The notes: generated by a model from the letters alone, not told the origin. A DNA stretch of 64,000 bases from Dichomitus squalens LYAD-421 SS1 (GCF_000275845.1 NW_006766884.1:873739-937738), one strand, 5' to 3'. Shown: positions 9,103 to 21,506, counted from the first letter of the stretch. Numbers and translations: made by a program.

Positions 9103-10389
9103 ATGATTTCATTCGCGTCCTTCCCTTCAACTTCCGAAGCATATGGGAGGTATGGCAACACTAGACATCACCCAGATGTCGAAGACGACGTGCACATGGA
9201 CCTTGATGAGGACGATTTTGAGGAGAATGTACAAAGATTGACGGTACCGGGAGAGTCCATCACGTCTTCACATGCTTTTATGCGGTATGTCCCCTTCGGC
9301 CATTTAGACACCTCTAAGTGCTCATCTCAATCAGAGGTCATGGAACATACGTTGACAACGACGAAGTCATCGCTTCCGTTGCTGGAACTGTGGAGCGCGT
9401 GAACAAGCTCATTACTGTGCGCGCGGTACGCAGCAGGTATACCTACTGTACTCTCCTGTAGTCAATTCCTCACTCGTGCGTCCAAGATACAACCCCGAGG
9501 TCGGAGACTTAGTGGTCGGGCGAATAACTGAGGCATGTGCGCGTTGAGATCTCTGTGCGCTTTATGCTCAGACATCACAGGTACAACCACGTCGATGGAA
9601 GGTGGACGCGAATTCGCGACAAGACGCAGTTCTCATGCTGTCGTCTGTAAACCTCCCCGGAGGTGTTCAGGTATTTGCCGCTTGATTTTTTCCGTCTTCT
9701 AAGATGTGCTGAAATTTGCCTCGTGAAGCGCAGGAAACTGGAGAGCGACGAGCTGCAAATGCGCACATTCTTCGAAGAGGGCGACTTGTTAGTCGCTGAG
9801 GTGCAGGCTTTCTTCTCTGACGGTGCAATGTCCCTCCACACGCGTTCGCTACGATACGGCAAGGTTTGTCTACCATCACCGGCAGTTGTGGCATGCATAT
9901 ATTCACCCCCCTCCCCTCACCCTCCCCCTTCAGCTTCGGAACGGACAACTGGTAACCGTCCCGCCAATATTGATTCGGAGACTGAAGTCGCACTTTGTCT
10001 CTTTACCCTGCGGAGTGGACCTGATTCTCGGGTTAAACGGCTACATTTGGGTCAGCAAGCACGTGAAACAGAGCGAGCAAGAGGGCGAGGAGGGATTTGA
10101 TGCGGAGGCCGTGTACTCGAACAAGAACGATGTAAGTGGCATGCACGAGTTGTACTACGATCGTCGATGAACGGTGTCGTAGGATATTGACGAGGCCACA
10201 CGCGCCGCGATATCACGCGTCAGCAATATCATTAAGATACTGGCGGCACACTTCGTCCCGCTGACGGACTCCGTACTATTGGAGGCTTACGAGTGGGCCG
10301 TCGAGCAGGAGAGCAGTGTAAAGGACCTCCTCCTTGACGATGTAGGGGAGAACTTGGTAGCGAGTTTGGGTTCAGGCTTGCGGCAATAA
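9103..10389 (+). CDS. RRP4: Exosome complex component RRP4 (S1/KH cap subunit)
   Basis: RRP4 is one of three S1/KH cap proteins that sit on the exosome ring and guide RNA into it. Seven exons (9103-9284, 9335-9436, 9487-9532, 9581-9670, 9729-9863, 9934-10131, 10183-10389) give 319 residues. The N-terminal domain has [20 protein letters not shown] and [20 protein letters not shown]. The S1 domain has [20 protein letters not shown], then [19 protein letters not shown] and [19 protein letters not shown]. The KH region contains [20 protein letters not shown]. Intron 3 (9533-9580) begins GC, not GT: only this GC-AG junction keeps the conserved [13 protein letters not shown] frame. An acidic stretch ([16 protein letters not shown]) precedes the core. 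The start at 9103 is the first ATG after the TAF13 start region; a later ATG near 9199 is possible. Confidence 0.94.
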
Positions 10390-10543
10390 ACGTTTAACCA
10401 CAAAATTGTGGTTGTGCATTCAAAGTCGGAGCATACGAATATACGAAAGCATCATACAAAGCACACGACCGGCTCACAAGAGACCAGCGCACAAGGTAGC
10501 AGTGTACTAGTGCAAGGTCCTTCAGATTTGTTCAAATTTCTGC

Positions 10544-12407
10544 CTAGTCAGAATCCGCGTCATCTCCCCTTCCGCCCCTGACTTCAAGATGCCGAGCGTT
10601 CTCCATCATCGTCTTGATCTCCTGCCATTGGATGTTGATGATCTGTCGCTCGTCGAGCCAGTCCATGATCGCGTCGGCATCGCTCAGGTCCTCCGGTGGC
10701 TGTTTGCCGTTTGCGTAGGCCACCCTCACGAAGCTGCGCTCGTCCTGAGAGGAATTCAACATCTCCACCTCTTCTCGCAATGCGTGGAAGAGGTGGAACT
10801 ACATGCCAATGGTCAGCTGCACGTACCCGAGATATTCAAGACGAATAGCATACCTCCCAGTGAGTGAACTGGTGGTATGTTCGCGTCCTTTTGGCGCAGA
10901 ACCGACCCAGGTGGAACTCTTTCTTCGTACAGCAGCCTTCCTCGTCATCAGAATTAGGCTCAACCTCTCCCACCGACTACATGACGGGAATGAGCGATGG
11001 AGGCATTATGCAACGAAGTAGAGCCCGACTTACCTCGTAGGTCACAGGATCGTAAGGTTCTCCACTGAGTCTGCCCTGAATAGTGGACTTACGACCACCA
11101 AGGTTGCAAGCGTCGCAACCTAGGACGGTGAACTCGAGATGCTGAGTTTCCAAGTTCGGATATGTATCCAAGGCTTTGCGGAACGTCGGTTTCCACGTCG
11201 AGCCGGCGACGAGAGAGTCGCGCATTCCGGACAGCTTCCTCCGCGCGATTTTGAGAGGCACGGAGAAATACTGGTCTGTCAGGAGATAAAGTTCTTGTGG
11301 GATGCAATGCGTATGGCTGGATGTACATACTCTCTCGGAGCCTGTCTCCGACCTCCGCTCTGTCCTCCGGGTCATGGACGACTATGTGGACGAACATTTG
11401 GCAGACGATCTTGAAGTGGTGGAGAAGGTCTTGGTACGTGCCCATGCTGAATTCAGCAGGAAGGTCAATGGCCTGTGCTGAGTCATCTTCTACGATGAAT
11501 GTGTCCTCCTCTTCCTCCTCAGCCGCTTCATCATGGGAATGGTCAGACCCGTCGTGGGGCTTGGCGCCAGCAAATGGTACCGGATCCTCCTCCTCATCTT
11601 CCTCGGACTCTGACTGAACGATCTCCCCTCGCTTTTTGCCTATACGAATTGGACGCTCAGACGGGGCTTGTGAGGCAGAATAGTCGAAGCTTACGTTTGA
11701 GCTTCTCCAAGTTCTTCTGAAACGCCGAACGCTTGTCTCGCGTTCTCAAACGTGATTCGATGATTCCTATAGCCAGATCTTACTCGAGGGACAAGTACGC
11801 GATCTGCAAGCGACGTACTGTGCTCATCCACTTCGTCCATGAGGTCCACCCCGTCCTCGTCGGGTGTTGGCGGCCTCTCCCCTTTGACCAACTTGCGCTT
11901 TTTCGGTGGCCGTACTTCCTCCTCCTCGTCCGAGTCGAGCACGACCACAGTCTTCTTCGCAGCGCGTTTTCCTCTCCGTACGTACACTTCCTCCTCTTCC
12001 TCATCGCCTGCCAAGGGTGCCGCAGACATGGAGTCCTCGCTGTGCGCCCTCTTGGCATGCTTCTTTCCCTTTCTCGAGAACGTCGGCCGTGGCGGAAGGC
12101 CCCCCTCGTCCTCGCTGTTACTGATCACCACTACCGGGCGCTCGAAGCGGATCGCACCTGCGTCGCTGCTCTGACTCCCGTCCTCGCCATCATCGACAGG
12201 TAAACGCGAGGGCCTGATATCTCCTTCGAAGTCGTCGTCCTTCGCCTTCGCCTTCGCCTTCGCCTTCGCCTTCGCCTTGCGTTGACGGGTATTAGGCCGT
12301 GCCGGCGAGGATTGGTGTGGGGGCGAGCTGGATAGGAAGGCATCGAGATTTACCTGTCGAGCTCTTGTTTTCTTTGGAGTAGTATTCGCTTGTGCTTTCC
12401 GTGGCAT
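10544..12407 (-). CDS. DUF4211-domain protein, probably chromatin-associated
   Basis: The N-terminal half is disordered and charged: MPRKAQANTTPKKTRARQVN, an (AK)6 tract, and alternating acidic and basic blocks such as VVISNSEDEGG and VVVLDSDEEEEVRPPKKRKL. Resolving an intron near 11765-11820 yields RIIESRLRTRDKRSAFQKNL and EKLKRKKRGEIVQSESEEDE. The C-terminal DUF4211 domain starts around IDLPAEFSMGTYQDLLHHFK and includes YFSVPLKIARRKLSGMRDSL, the zinc-type CDACNLGGRKST with later Cys in GCCTKKEFHLGRFCAKR, and TYHQFTHWE. It ends with EWLDERQ-like helices at MDWLDERQIINIQWQEIKTM. The function of DUF4211 is not established; a nuclear role is inferred from composition. At least six short introns are present. 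The gene ends at 10544, tail to tail with RRP4 (154 bases). Confidence 0.82.
12241..12276 (+). repeat. Hexanucleotide microsatellite (TTCGCC)6
   Basis: Six perfect TTCGCC units lie inside the DUF4211 gene. On the coding (reverse) strand they encode an Ala-Lys repeat, so length changes stay in frame. Confidence 0.9.
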
Positions 12408-12802
12408 TGGACAGGGGTATCTGAGGTAGATTCAGACCTGAGAGGGATATGGATTACCTGATAGCACTGATTCAGGACGCGCGCGCTACAGCTAACGCAG
12501 TACGACGCGCTGGTGGCTGTGTTTGCATCACGTGTGTGACTACGCGACGCGGCTGCGCCAGCGACCAGGAGGAGGCCATCGTCGTGAACGTCGTCGGTGA
12601 AGTACTCGCCCACTCTCGACCATAGGCGCTACCGAAAACCAGCAGACCGACGGCTTTTTGCTTGCCAAGACATCTCTTATCGGTACACTCCCCTAGTGCT
12701 AGAACTCTGTGTCACTGCCATGCTTCTTTGCTAACCGACCTCAACCGGGAAAATCACTTATCCGCAGCATAGCTGCCGACCAAGCAGGCATCTTCGCGCA
12801 TC
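12408..12802. other. Shared upstream region of the DUF4211 and UNC80-like genes
   Basis: These 395 bases separate two divergent start codons. A reverse frame to 12613 contains no recognisable domain. No regulatory motif stood out. Confidence 0.4.
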
Positions 12803-15800
12803 ATGGCTACTGCTGGTACTCCGACACTCCGTGTGGACACAAGCCAAACAGAGCCGTTCGTGATAGATGGTGGCAGCAGTACCTTCTCTCCCTCCCCGAG
12901 CTCTCCTCGCTCACCTTCCTTTCGAACATTCTCCCGAGACCGTGCTCGCAGCATCTCCCAGACCGTGCTACCATCCTTCCGCATTTCTAGTGTGAGTAAC
13001 GATGCCAACAAGATGAGCGACACAGGCACATCTGGGCAGAAGCATGCCTCCGTGCCCCCTGGCATGAACAGGGCGCGGAATGAGTCTCGCAAGCTCCTCG
13101 CGCACATCCTTTCGCAGTTGCAAGGCAGGCCGGTCCCTCCTTCACTCCTCTCTACGCTCGTGCTTGGCTCCGTTACCAATGAGAAGGGCAACGGCTCGGT
13201 TATCAAGTCGGTGAAAGGTGCAGTCAAGTACACCGGAACCTTGCCAGCCCGGCGTACCCATCAACCTCTCCCTCAAGACGACATCGATTCGGATGAAGAG
13301 GACGTCGAGGCGTTCAGCACCGACATCACTCTTGACCTGATCAACCAGTTAAAAGATGTCTTGGTGCTCTCCATAGCGCATAGCTGGGATATCTTCTATG
13401 ACAGGTGAGCTCGCAATATGCTCCCTTCCCCTCGTATCACCACCTACTTACCAGTGTTCAGTAATGTCCCACAGACGCAGCGAAGCAATAGTGAGAAAAT
13501 TAGGGACTCGTTCCGTCGAAGGAGTCTCTCTGTCGGCCGAGGTCCTAGGTCTCGCTCGCCCTCCGTTGGCCGAGGAGAGTCCGACGGTGCCGTTCGGGCC
13601 CCGCAACTACTTTCCCAGTGTATATCAATCCTAGCGTCTGTAATTGCGGAAGATTGCCGCTTCAAAATAACTGCACCTCGCCCATCTCGACCACCAAACT
13701 CCCTCCAATTCGCCGTGCTCGACGTGGCGAGGTTTTTGCTGCATACTCATCGCCATGATCCACGGGTAATCTCTCAGATCGGGTTCGCTCTCTTGCCGGC
13801 CTTTATGACCTTCAGTCCTGAGATGCACACGCGACTCCTCGGTTTTCTTGATGACGGTGTTCTTGGCAATCTGCTGGCCGACTTGAGGAGCTACCAGGGC
13901 ACTCGGCAGCTGCCCTCCCCCTCTGCAGGTGCGAAATCGTGCCGAATTGTGAGATTCGGCGTAGGGAGCTAAGTTACGAGTATCCGTTAGATTTATCATA
14001 CGGCGACGCCCCCAGTAATGAACCGCCTATGGTTTCCATTCTCGTGGACGAAGTCAAGGAGGATTCGGCAGCCGCCCACACTGATTCAAACTGGCGACGT
14101 TGGTTACGGGCGTTGTCCTCGGAAGACCTCGCCCTTCGGTCTACTTCGGCTCCATTGCAAGACATTGCCATATACCACTTGTCTTCCATCATACCTCCAC
14201 TTCTCGCATCTGTCCTAGAGCATATAGACCTTACCACTGCCAACTCCTCGACGCTACACAGATTTCATCGCCTTCTCAGCCACATAGCCGAGAGCAAGCC
14301 AGATGCTTATCTCGACGCTCTCGCAGTCGTAGCTTACCACACCCCTCGCGCTCGATATGCCGCTATCTCTCTCCTGCTCTCATACTGGCCGCACGCGATT
14401 GGGCACCTGACGGTCAGCAAGCCCTTCCCCACCATCAACTACCACGAAGCTGTCGCGCGTGAAACCAGCGGTGTGCTCGTCTCCCGCCGACATCATGCGC
14501 ACCCCTACTCGCACCAGTTTGTCCCATGGCGCTTCAGAGTGTCCGGCCCAAGTATCTTCTCCGGAGTGTCACAAAACGATTGTCACTCGTGTGCAAATAC
14601 CATCGAGGGCTTTGGCCTGCTCTGCCCATTGTGTATGTGCATGGTGCACTTCGACTGCTACGACTATCCCGACGGCAGCTTCTTCACGCAGTACGGGGTG
14701 GCGGCGGACCCGAGCGTCCAGAAGGTTGCCGTGCACAAGTTCTCACATGTCCTCCCCCAGCGGTATACCTCAGGACCCGAAGTGGTGCACAAGGAGCAGC
14801 ATGCGTTCAGGCCGGTGAACCTGTTCAGCCTGACGCTGTGCTTCGTCTGCAGGCTGCCGCTCTGGGGACCCGCACTGCAGGCGCTCAAATGCGGGTCGTG
14901 CAAGCAGTTTGTCCACTCGTCTTGCTTGACAAGGGCGACCTCAGAGGACCTGCCGAGGTGTCGGTCCGCTGTCATTGACGACACGTACATGACGATCTCA
15001 TGGAAGGCTTTGCGGCAGTCGTTTGCGGACCACTACCGAGAAGTCTTCCTCACTGAGGCAGATCTGCCCGACCGAACGTACGAGGAACTTTCAGTCTTCC
15101 TCGCTGTGCTGTGGATGCAATTGCAGATTCTGACGAACGGGCTGGCGCTCGGGTCTATCGTCGTGAAGCAAGGCAACAAGGCCTCTGAGGATAAGCACTT
15201 GGACGAGTTCGAACTGCACTACCTGGTCAATCTTTACGAAGCCTACCTGTCATCGCGTACCCCTCCCGTCTCTCAGGCTTTGTCTGATCACTTTGCCGAG
15301 AACCGGCTTCGCCCCGCGGACGCGCATATATTCTTCAACTGGAATGTCTTGACGTTCGTCATTAGCGTCGTGAAGTCACCTCCTTCAAGCGTCGATAGCT
15401 CTAACTTCTCCTCGACGGACCTGCTCGCCCCCAGCATGCCTGGACAGGACCGTGGCGATGACAGCGGGTACCCATACGAAGTCGTGACCCTCGCGCATAT
15501 GCGCGATCAGCTTGGTGACCAGCTCAACCTCCACTCAGAGGCCGCGGCGAAGTACCTCTTGTCCCACCTCCTACACCTTGGCTTCTTCCAGCGTGTAGAT
15601 GCGCAAGGGGTGCTCTTCGATGGCGGGCCCCACCCAGAGCGTCTGCAGTGTTCGTTCCCCATCCCTATTGGCCTCGAAGTGTCGACGGAGGTCGAAACTT
15701 TGGTTGCATCGATCGAGGCGTGTTTGTCGAACATCGACCTGTCCATCAACGAAGCTGGTCTCTTACTCCTATGCCGCAAGGTCTGGCCGGACGGCATGTT

Positions 15801-18800
15801 GACGGAATATGCGTTGCGACGCTTGTCGAAGGCCGTTTTGTCCTGGATTCTCGCCGAGGTAGGTGACGATGCAGCAAACTGTAAGACGCCTGCTCATGTA
15901 CGATCAGGATGACGACTTGGCGACGGTTCTTCGCGACTACGTCGCCCGTGGGTTGAGCATACCGGGCGTGCGCTCTGGCGTCGACATTCAGCCATGGCCG
16001 AACACCACTCAATCACGACCAACCGCCGCGAGCAGCGCGAACAATGGTGGCGACTACGTCGCAGGACGACGCTCTCTCTCCTCTCGCTACGCTGCTAGGT
16101 GGCTCTTGGCTCTGCACGATCAGGATATCGAGGTGTACGCCGTCATGGTCTTCGATCTGTTGGTTGAACTGTCCCAAGAGTTACCAGTCGCCGACGAATT
16201 CTTCCTTGGGAAAGGTCGTGACCCCATCGAGAAACGGGAGGCTGCTATTACGGAGAGGATCTTGCACTTGATCCTCAAGCTGAGCCAGGTTTCTGTGCTA
16301 TACACGGCATTCGACGACTTGTTCCAGAAGTGGCTGGATCGCGCATCGTCCTTGGATGTTGATCAACAGATGGTGAGGCTTTGCTTATTCGTTGATTGAA
16401 CGTTACTGACGCTTTATGGACATTGCAGCCCATCGCCTCTCTATCGAGGTTATTTAATCGCGAGTTTGACACAGCATCGCAACGACTGAGTGCCTTGGGT
16501 GAAGCTCGTCTAAGCATGACAGAGAATCAAAGCCTCATGACAATCAATCCGCTCAAGGTTATTGTCGACATCGCCACGAAGAGCAACGAGGGCTACGATA
16601 ACACGCTGCACTGGCTTTGCCTGTTCGTTCGATCAGGGATTGAAGTATCCGTGCCGACCTTTATGGAACTTGTCGGGCTTGGGAACCGGTTCGGTATCTC
16701 CCTCGAAGTTTGCTCGCTTCTCATCAAGGCGGCCCTGTGGTCGTGTTGGCTTAAGTCCATGGGGCGCCAAGATTTGCAGACAGTGGTAGCGACTATTCAC
16801 GCAGGCATAGGCGCGCAGCTGGTGATGTATCTTCAAGCGCACCACAGGACAGACGAAGTGTAGGTCACGAAGTAGTTCAATTGCTTCATTCCCCCAACTG
16901 ATTGCGTTTGCAGAGTGCAGGTCATACGGCAATCACTGGCAACATGCTTGCTACTCTATGGTTGCGACAGGACGTTCCTTATCTCAGCCGGTCTGATCCT
17001 TGAAAGCGAGATTCAAGGCTTGCCTTCAAGGAGAAAACTACATGCCCGTGCTTCCACTGTCGCGGACCCCATTATTGTGAATGCTGCCATCGTTGACGCC
17101 CTCAAGTCGTATGTCGAAACGGGGCTGCAAGAGGTGTCTTGCGTCGCTGCTAAGTTTCTGGACGCGTTCATGCACCATGCGCCCTTGGTTGAATCCTACG
17201 AAGTGGACAACTTCATCCTACGCAACGGATCTGCGCTATGCACTTGGTGAGCGTATGCTGACACCGACGGCTTTGCGTCTTCGCTGAAACAGACGAAGTG
17301 TGTGGCATTTCTACTCTGTACAAGCTGCAGAGATATCCACGATACGAACCGGTCTCCTGTTGCGGACACTGGTTGTCGATGCACAACCTCTCCAGACTTT
17401 ATTGGAGAGTTTGTTCGAGATGCGTGGAAGTTGGGAAGTCCGGTATGTGGTGCGAGCAAATCTCACAACATATGCTCAAATCTCCTGCATGACTAGCTTG
17501 CAAGCGGTTGTTCAACTCTTCCGAATAGTCGAGGATGTCACGAGCCCTGCATTCGTGGTCGAGGACCGACAGTGGCGCTCCAGTGTGATTGACGTCTTCC
17601 GGTACTTCTTTGCTACAATGTGGGAGGACGAGCGGGTATGTCTGCCACATTTTCTGCCCCATAACAATGCTGAAAGAGTTCGTATAGGAAGAAGTCAGAC
17701 TCGCGGTAGATACGTGGACGCAAACTCTGCAAACAGCCCATTTTGAAGCTATTACCCTATGCTGGGACGAGGCACTTGCGAAGTCCCCCATACCCGATCG
17801 CACGAAGCTGGTCTCATTCCTGAACCAACTCCGGTCGCATTTCCCGCAATGGAGGTGTACGTGATTTTTGTTGCGGTGACGTTTGGCTGAACTCAAAGTT
17901 CATTTCTTCCGTAGTGCTCTCCTGGAACGTTTTACTCGAGGCACTGTTGGAGAGCGAGTTCATCCAGCGAAATGGCGATGACGAAGACGGACCCTTGTCC
18001 GCCCATTTGGTCAGCGGTCCTCTTCAACTCTGATTCGTCGTCTGACAGTCAATACAGTCCATGTATGGACTCCCTTCCGCATCTCGCAAGACAATGTTAG
18101 ACGACCCGGACCTACAATCTCTCCAGGTAGGATCTCTGCTGCATCACATGATCCCTCCCCTAACAGAGAAAATGTCTCCCAGAACTCGCTGATATCTCTC
18201 GCTCTTCGGATGATTGCGGAGGGTATTCCCATCGAAGTCAGCCAGATGCTCAAGCTGAAGGACCATCTCGCCCGAACACTGGGCTTCGCCGAAGTGTCTA
18301 TGATCACTATCGGAACCACCAATCATTTCTTCGTTCAGTTCGGCAGTCTAGACGTCATTCCCGAAGAGGCGTATCCCTGCCTCAACGAGCTCATGCTCAC
18401 ATTGGACTCAGCCCAGCCCTACAGTCTTGTCTCATCAAGTATGGGTGGCCGTTATTCTGACGATGAGACCGGCGCAGCCGTCCTCGTGGGATCGATATTC
18501 GTCGACCTCTTCTTGGAGACTTTCATCCAATGCGAGAACTTAGAGGCTCTTCCTCCCCTTACATTGAAAAACCTCCTGAAGTCGCTCATTATCGTCATCT
18601 ATAAGCATGACTTCGACACTAGACCGTTAAAGCTGTTCCAGCCCCAACTGCGGCGAGCTGTCAAGCGTGCGCTGGATCTGCTCTTGGAGGAGCTCAGCTA
18701 CGACCTACGTCAACTCGTTCTAACTGCGTGTCATGCATTCATCAAGAGGTGGCCACATCTGATCGGCAATTTTGTGTGGTATGTAAACGTCATGAAGTAC

Positions 18801-20862
18801 TGCAATTCTAATCTGATGCATGGGATAGTGACGCGATCGAGTCAACGATAAGTCTCATGGAAAAGACGAACTATCACCAGCCTGGGGATGACATTCTCAT
18901 CGAGCAAACGAAGTCGTTCCTCCGCACAGTCCTCGGTTTGTGAGTGGTCCCGCCAATCGCTTTCCTGTAGATGGATCTAATTGTCGCTTCAGATATGCGT
19001 TCAGTGGAGTCTTCTATCTGCTATGTAAAGTATGATTGGACATCTCGGTGTCTCGGCCCTTGACTCACACGAAGGTGCCTCTCAGCGTCGCCGTACGCCG
19101 GAGTTCTTCGCCATCATCAAGAGCATTACTGGCCCGACAGTCAGAGCGGAGCACAACCCTCACCCGCACGAGACGTTGCGAGACGCTATCTTGCGCGACA
19201 CGCTGACAAGAGCGGTCGAAGGCGATGACGAAGCCTTGCAGATCGTCATCGACAACGTCAATACATACGTGGAAGTTGTCCATCACACAGATTACTCGCT
19301 TTCCTTGATGCAGTGTGAGTGCACACTAACCGTTTCGCGAAGACCGTGCTAACCTGCCCTCGGCTAGTTGTCGGCCTCAGCTTAGCTAACTTGACTCGAA
19401 AGACCGCGGACATCCATCACGGTCGTTTCGACCCTAGCCCTTTGCTACTGCTAGCATGCAACCTGATTCAGCACAACAAGGCGAACAGTAGAGTAAGACT
19501 CGCGCACAAGCAGAATGGACTGTGTCTGACCTTGTTATCAGGATCTTCTGCTCTACCTGGAGACCCTTCTCCGGTCCTCCTTGATCCGCTTCAATGTGTC
19601 GGTGGCTAGCTTGCGACGAGTGCTCCATGTCACCACCACTCTCTACCGCAGGGCCGCCGCGAAGGCTGGACAAGCAACCCCGCAGAAAGCCCTTGTGAAT
19701 CCCATCACCTCCGCCATGTTCGAGATCACAAGGGACAGCTTGAACGTCAAGGCACGCGTGACACACGCGACATTGACTGCCCTGGTTGAGGTATGTTGTT
19801 GGCGGCTGGTGCACAACTGTGGAAGAAGTACTGACCCATTGCATGCGTAGGCCTTGACACTCACGCCGGATCGTGGAAGCGCGAAAGTCGCCTTCATCCC
19901 ATTGGAGTCCCAGCTGACGTTAGCCCACGACGGCTTGGCCTACTTATACCACGAGAGCACGTCCGACGGTTTGATACATTCCGACTTCATCACATCACAA
20001 GCTGTTGCGAAGATGATTATGCAGGGCGCCGAGGTTCAACCCTCTTTGCTGACGAATCTTGCGGTATGCGCCAGCCCATTGGAAGCCGTCATTTGCTTAC
20101 TTACACTTGGGTTTCGTAGAAAAACCCCATTACGGTCAGGGTATGGAACATCCTCTCACTAGCAGCGCTCTCCAGGTCATCCGGGGCGTCTGCGGCGCTG
20201 CTCTTCGAACACTTCTCGACGTTCACGCTCGCCTACACCACCTCTCTTCTTCCGTACCAAACCGTGCACATGCTGGACAGCCCGGAGGCCCAGGACCGCG
20301 CGCATGCGGATATCAGCACCGCATACGCGTCCATCAAGCTATGGCTTCTGCTCGCACGCAAGGCTGCAAGTGGACACCCGAGCCATGACGCCAGCGGCAC
20401 CCTGCAGGATGGCGAGGGGTTAGCGGCGAAGATGGTGTGGAACGAGCTGTGGCCGCCGTTCGAGATGGTCGTCGTCGCGTTTGAGGCGGATAGCCGATCT
20501 GGCAACGTCTCGCCAGTCGCGTCCAGCATCTGGACTTCTGTTGGGGACTTGTTCCTCTTCGTTCGTCAATCCCGGTCTGTCATCGCTTTGGATACGGCTG
20601 TCCCTGCGCGGATATTGGAGCGTCTGAAGGGTGTGGTTCGGGGAGAGTCCAAGGTTCGTCTTCCATTGCCCCGTACTGCGTGAAACTTGCTGACAGTGTT
20701 GGCAAGGTCTTGAGAGTGGTAAGGAGCCTGAAGGATGCACCGCCTGACGATTCGTTGGACTACTTCGTTGGCCAGCTGTTAACGGAGATTACCGCTGAAG
20801 AAAAGCTGCAGGCTGCAAAGCGTCAGATCAACATGGACAGGGGGAGAAGGGTCGCCAGTTGA
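12803..20862 (+). CDS. Very large C1-domain protein, probably UNC80-like
   Basis: One gene spans about 8 kb with at least 15 short introns and encodes roughly 2300-2400 residues (my estimate). It starts MATAGTPTLRVDTSQTEPFV. Junctions I checked include FYD/SEKIRDSFRRRSLSV (intron ending near 13490), SPSA/DLSYGD (about 13930-13990), and others near 15858, 16373, 16860 and 17249. The protein is mostly alpha-helical, repeat-like sequence. Around 14580-14930 are two Cys/His clusters of phorbol-ester/DAG (C1) type: HSCANT...CPLCMCMVHFDC and HKFSHV...CFVCRLPLW...CGSCKQFVHSSC. It ends with KLQAAKRQINMDRGRRVAS. UNC80 in animals is a huge scaffold of the NALCN cation channel, related to the fungal Cch1-Mid1 calcium channel. 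I assign UNC80-like from size, overall layout and the C1 module; this is recognition, not an alignment. The alternative is an uncharacterised C1-domain protein. Exact exon borders in 17.2-20.2 kb are uncertain. Confidence 0.6.
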
Positions 20863-20942
20863 TACTACGTTCGACTTATTGTATTCCTAGTCACGCATGA
20901 TAGAACAGACTCCGCTGGTCCCGGGTCTCCATACATTGTACA

Positions 20943-21317
20943 TTACGACGCTTTCTTACGCATTTGTCGTTGCTCGCTCGTTTTACCGTCAACCACTATG
21001 CGAACGCCAAGAAAGAGCCCTATGGCTGATATGCCGAGAACCACAATGAAGGAAACGATCCGGAGTGCCCATTCCCTTGCCGGAAACCAGTCATGTATTG
21101 GGCTATCCTCGTCGAAGAAGGGCTGAGGTGGAACGTGAGTGAAGCGCCATGTCTGATGCAGAGCTGTGCAACATACCAGCAATAGCGTCCAGAACGTGTA
21201 GTACAAGAACGTAACGGCCGCACATAGTAGCATCAAGCTACCACATGCCTTGTCACTCAGCGGCTGCGAACTAGATAAATCTGTAGCCAGAAAGCGCAGT
21301 GATAATAGTCTCACCAT
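20943..21317 (-). CDS. DPM2: Dolichol-phosphate mannosyltransferase regulatory subunit DPM2
   Basis: DPM2 is a small two-helix ER membrane protein that stabilises dolichol-phosphate-mannose synthase, which supplies mannose for N-glycans, GPI anchors and O-mannosylation. The best model has exons 21315-21317, 21177-21263 and 20943-21122: 89 residues starting MPLSDKACGSLMLLCAAV. Helix 1 runs about residues 8-30 (LYYTFWTLLL) and helix 2 about 52-72 (IVSFIVVLGISAIGLFLGV). Between them is PFFDEDSPIHDWFPAREWAL, as in fungal DPM2. The first exon is just the ATG, followed by a GTGAGA donor. Both introns (51 and 54 bases) are multiples of three; the 54-base one has no stop, so reading straight through would look like a longer protein. 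An unspliced start (MVRLLSLRFLATDL) is possible but matches the family less well. Confidence 0.85.
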   Translation of the reverse strand: MVRLLSLRFLATDLSSSQPLSDKACGSLMLLCAAVTFLYYTFWTLLLVCCTALHQTWRFTHVPPQPFFDEDSPIHDWFPAREWALRIVSFIVVLGISAIGLFLGVRIVVDGKTSEQRQMRKKAS

Positions 21318-21506
21318 AGGGGATGTGGATATGTCGAACCATCCGACGCCGGTTGTGGCTGTAGCCAACCGTCACCGAGGTCAAGTGCTCAGTTGGGCGT
21401 TGAGTAGAGCGGCTATTTATAGGTGGGAGGACTGCGGGGACACGTCGCGTCGCGCCCGGCTACGTGGTGGCGGACTCCAGCTTGTTTCCCCTCACCTCCT
21501 CCAGCC
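21318..21506. promoter_or_regulatory. Shared upstream region of DPM2 and OST3/6
   Basis: The 189-base gap separates two divergent ER glycosylation genes. A TATA-like TATTTATA lies at about 21414-21421, 85-90 bases before the OST3/6 ATG. A CT-rich tract follows it. Co-regulation of the pair is an inference from geometry and shared pathway. Confidence 0.5.

Noticed and set aside
8343..9161. Upstream extension of TAF13 through the RRP4 start
   Set aside because: The frame stays open past 8858 but would overlap the RRP4 first exon, and no conserved sequence lies there.
13974..14243. Reverse-strand open frames opposite the UNC80-like gene
   Set aside because: They mirror the codon structure of the forward gene, have no splice logic of their own and resemble no family.
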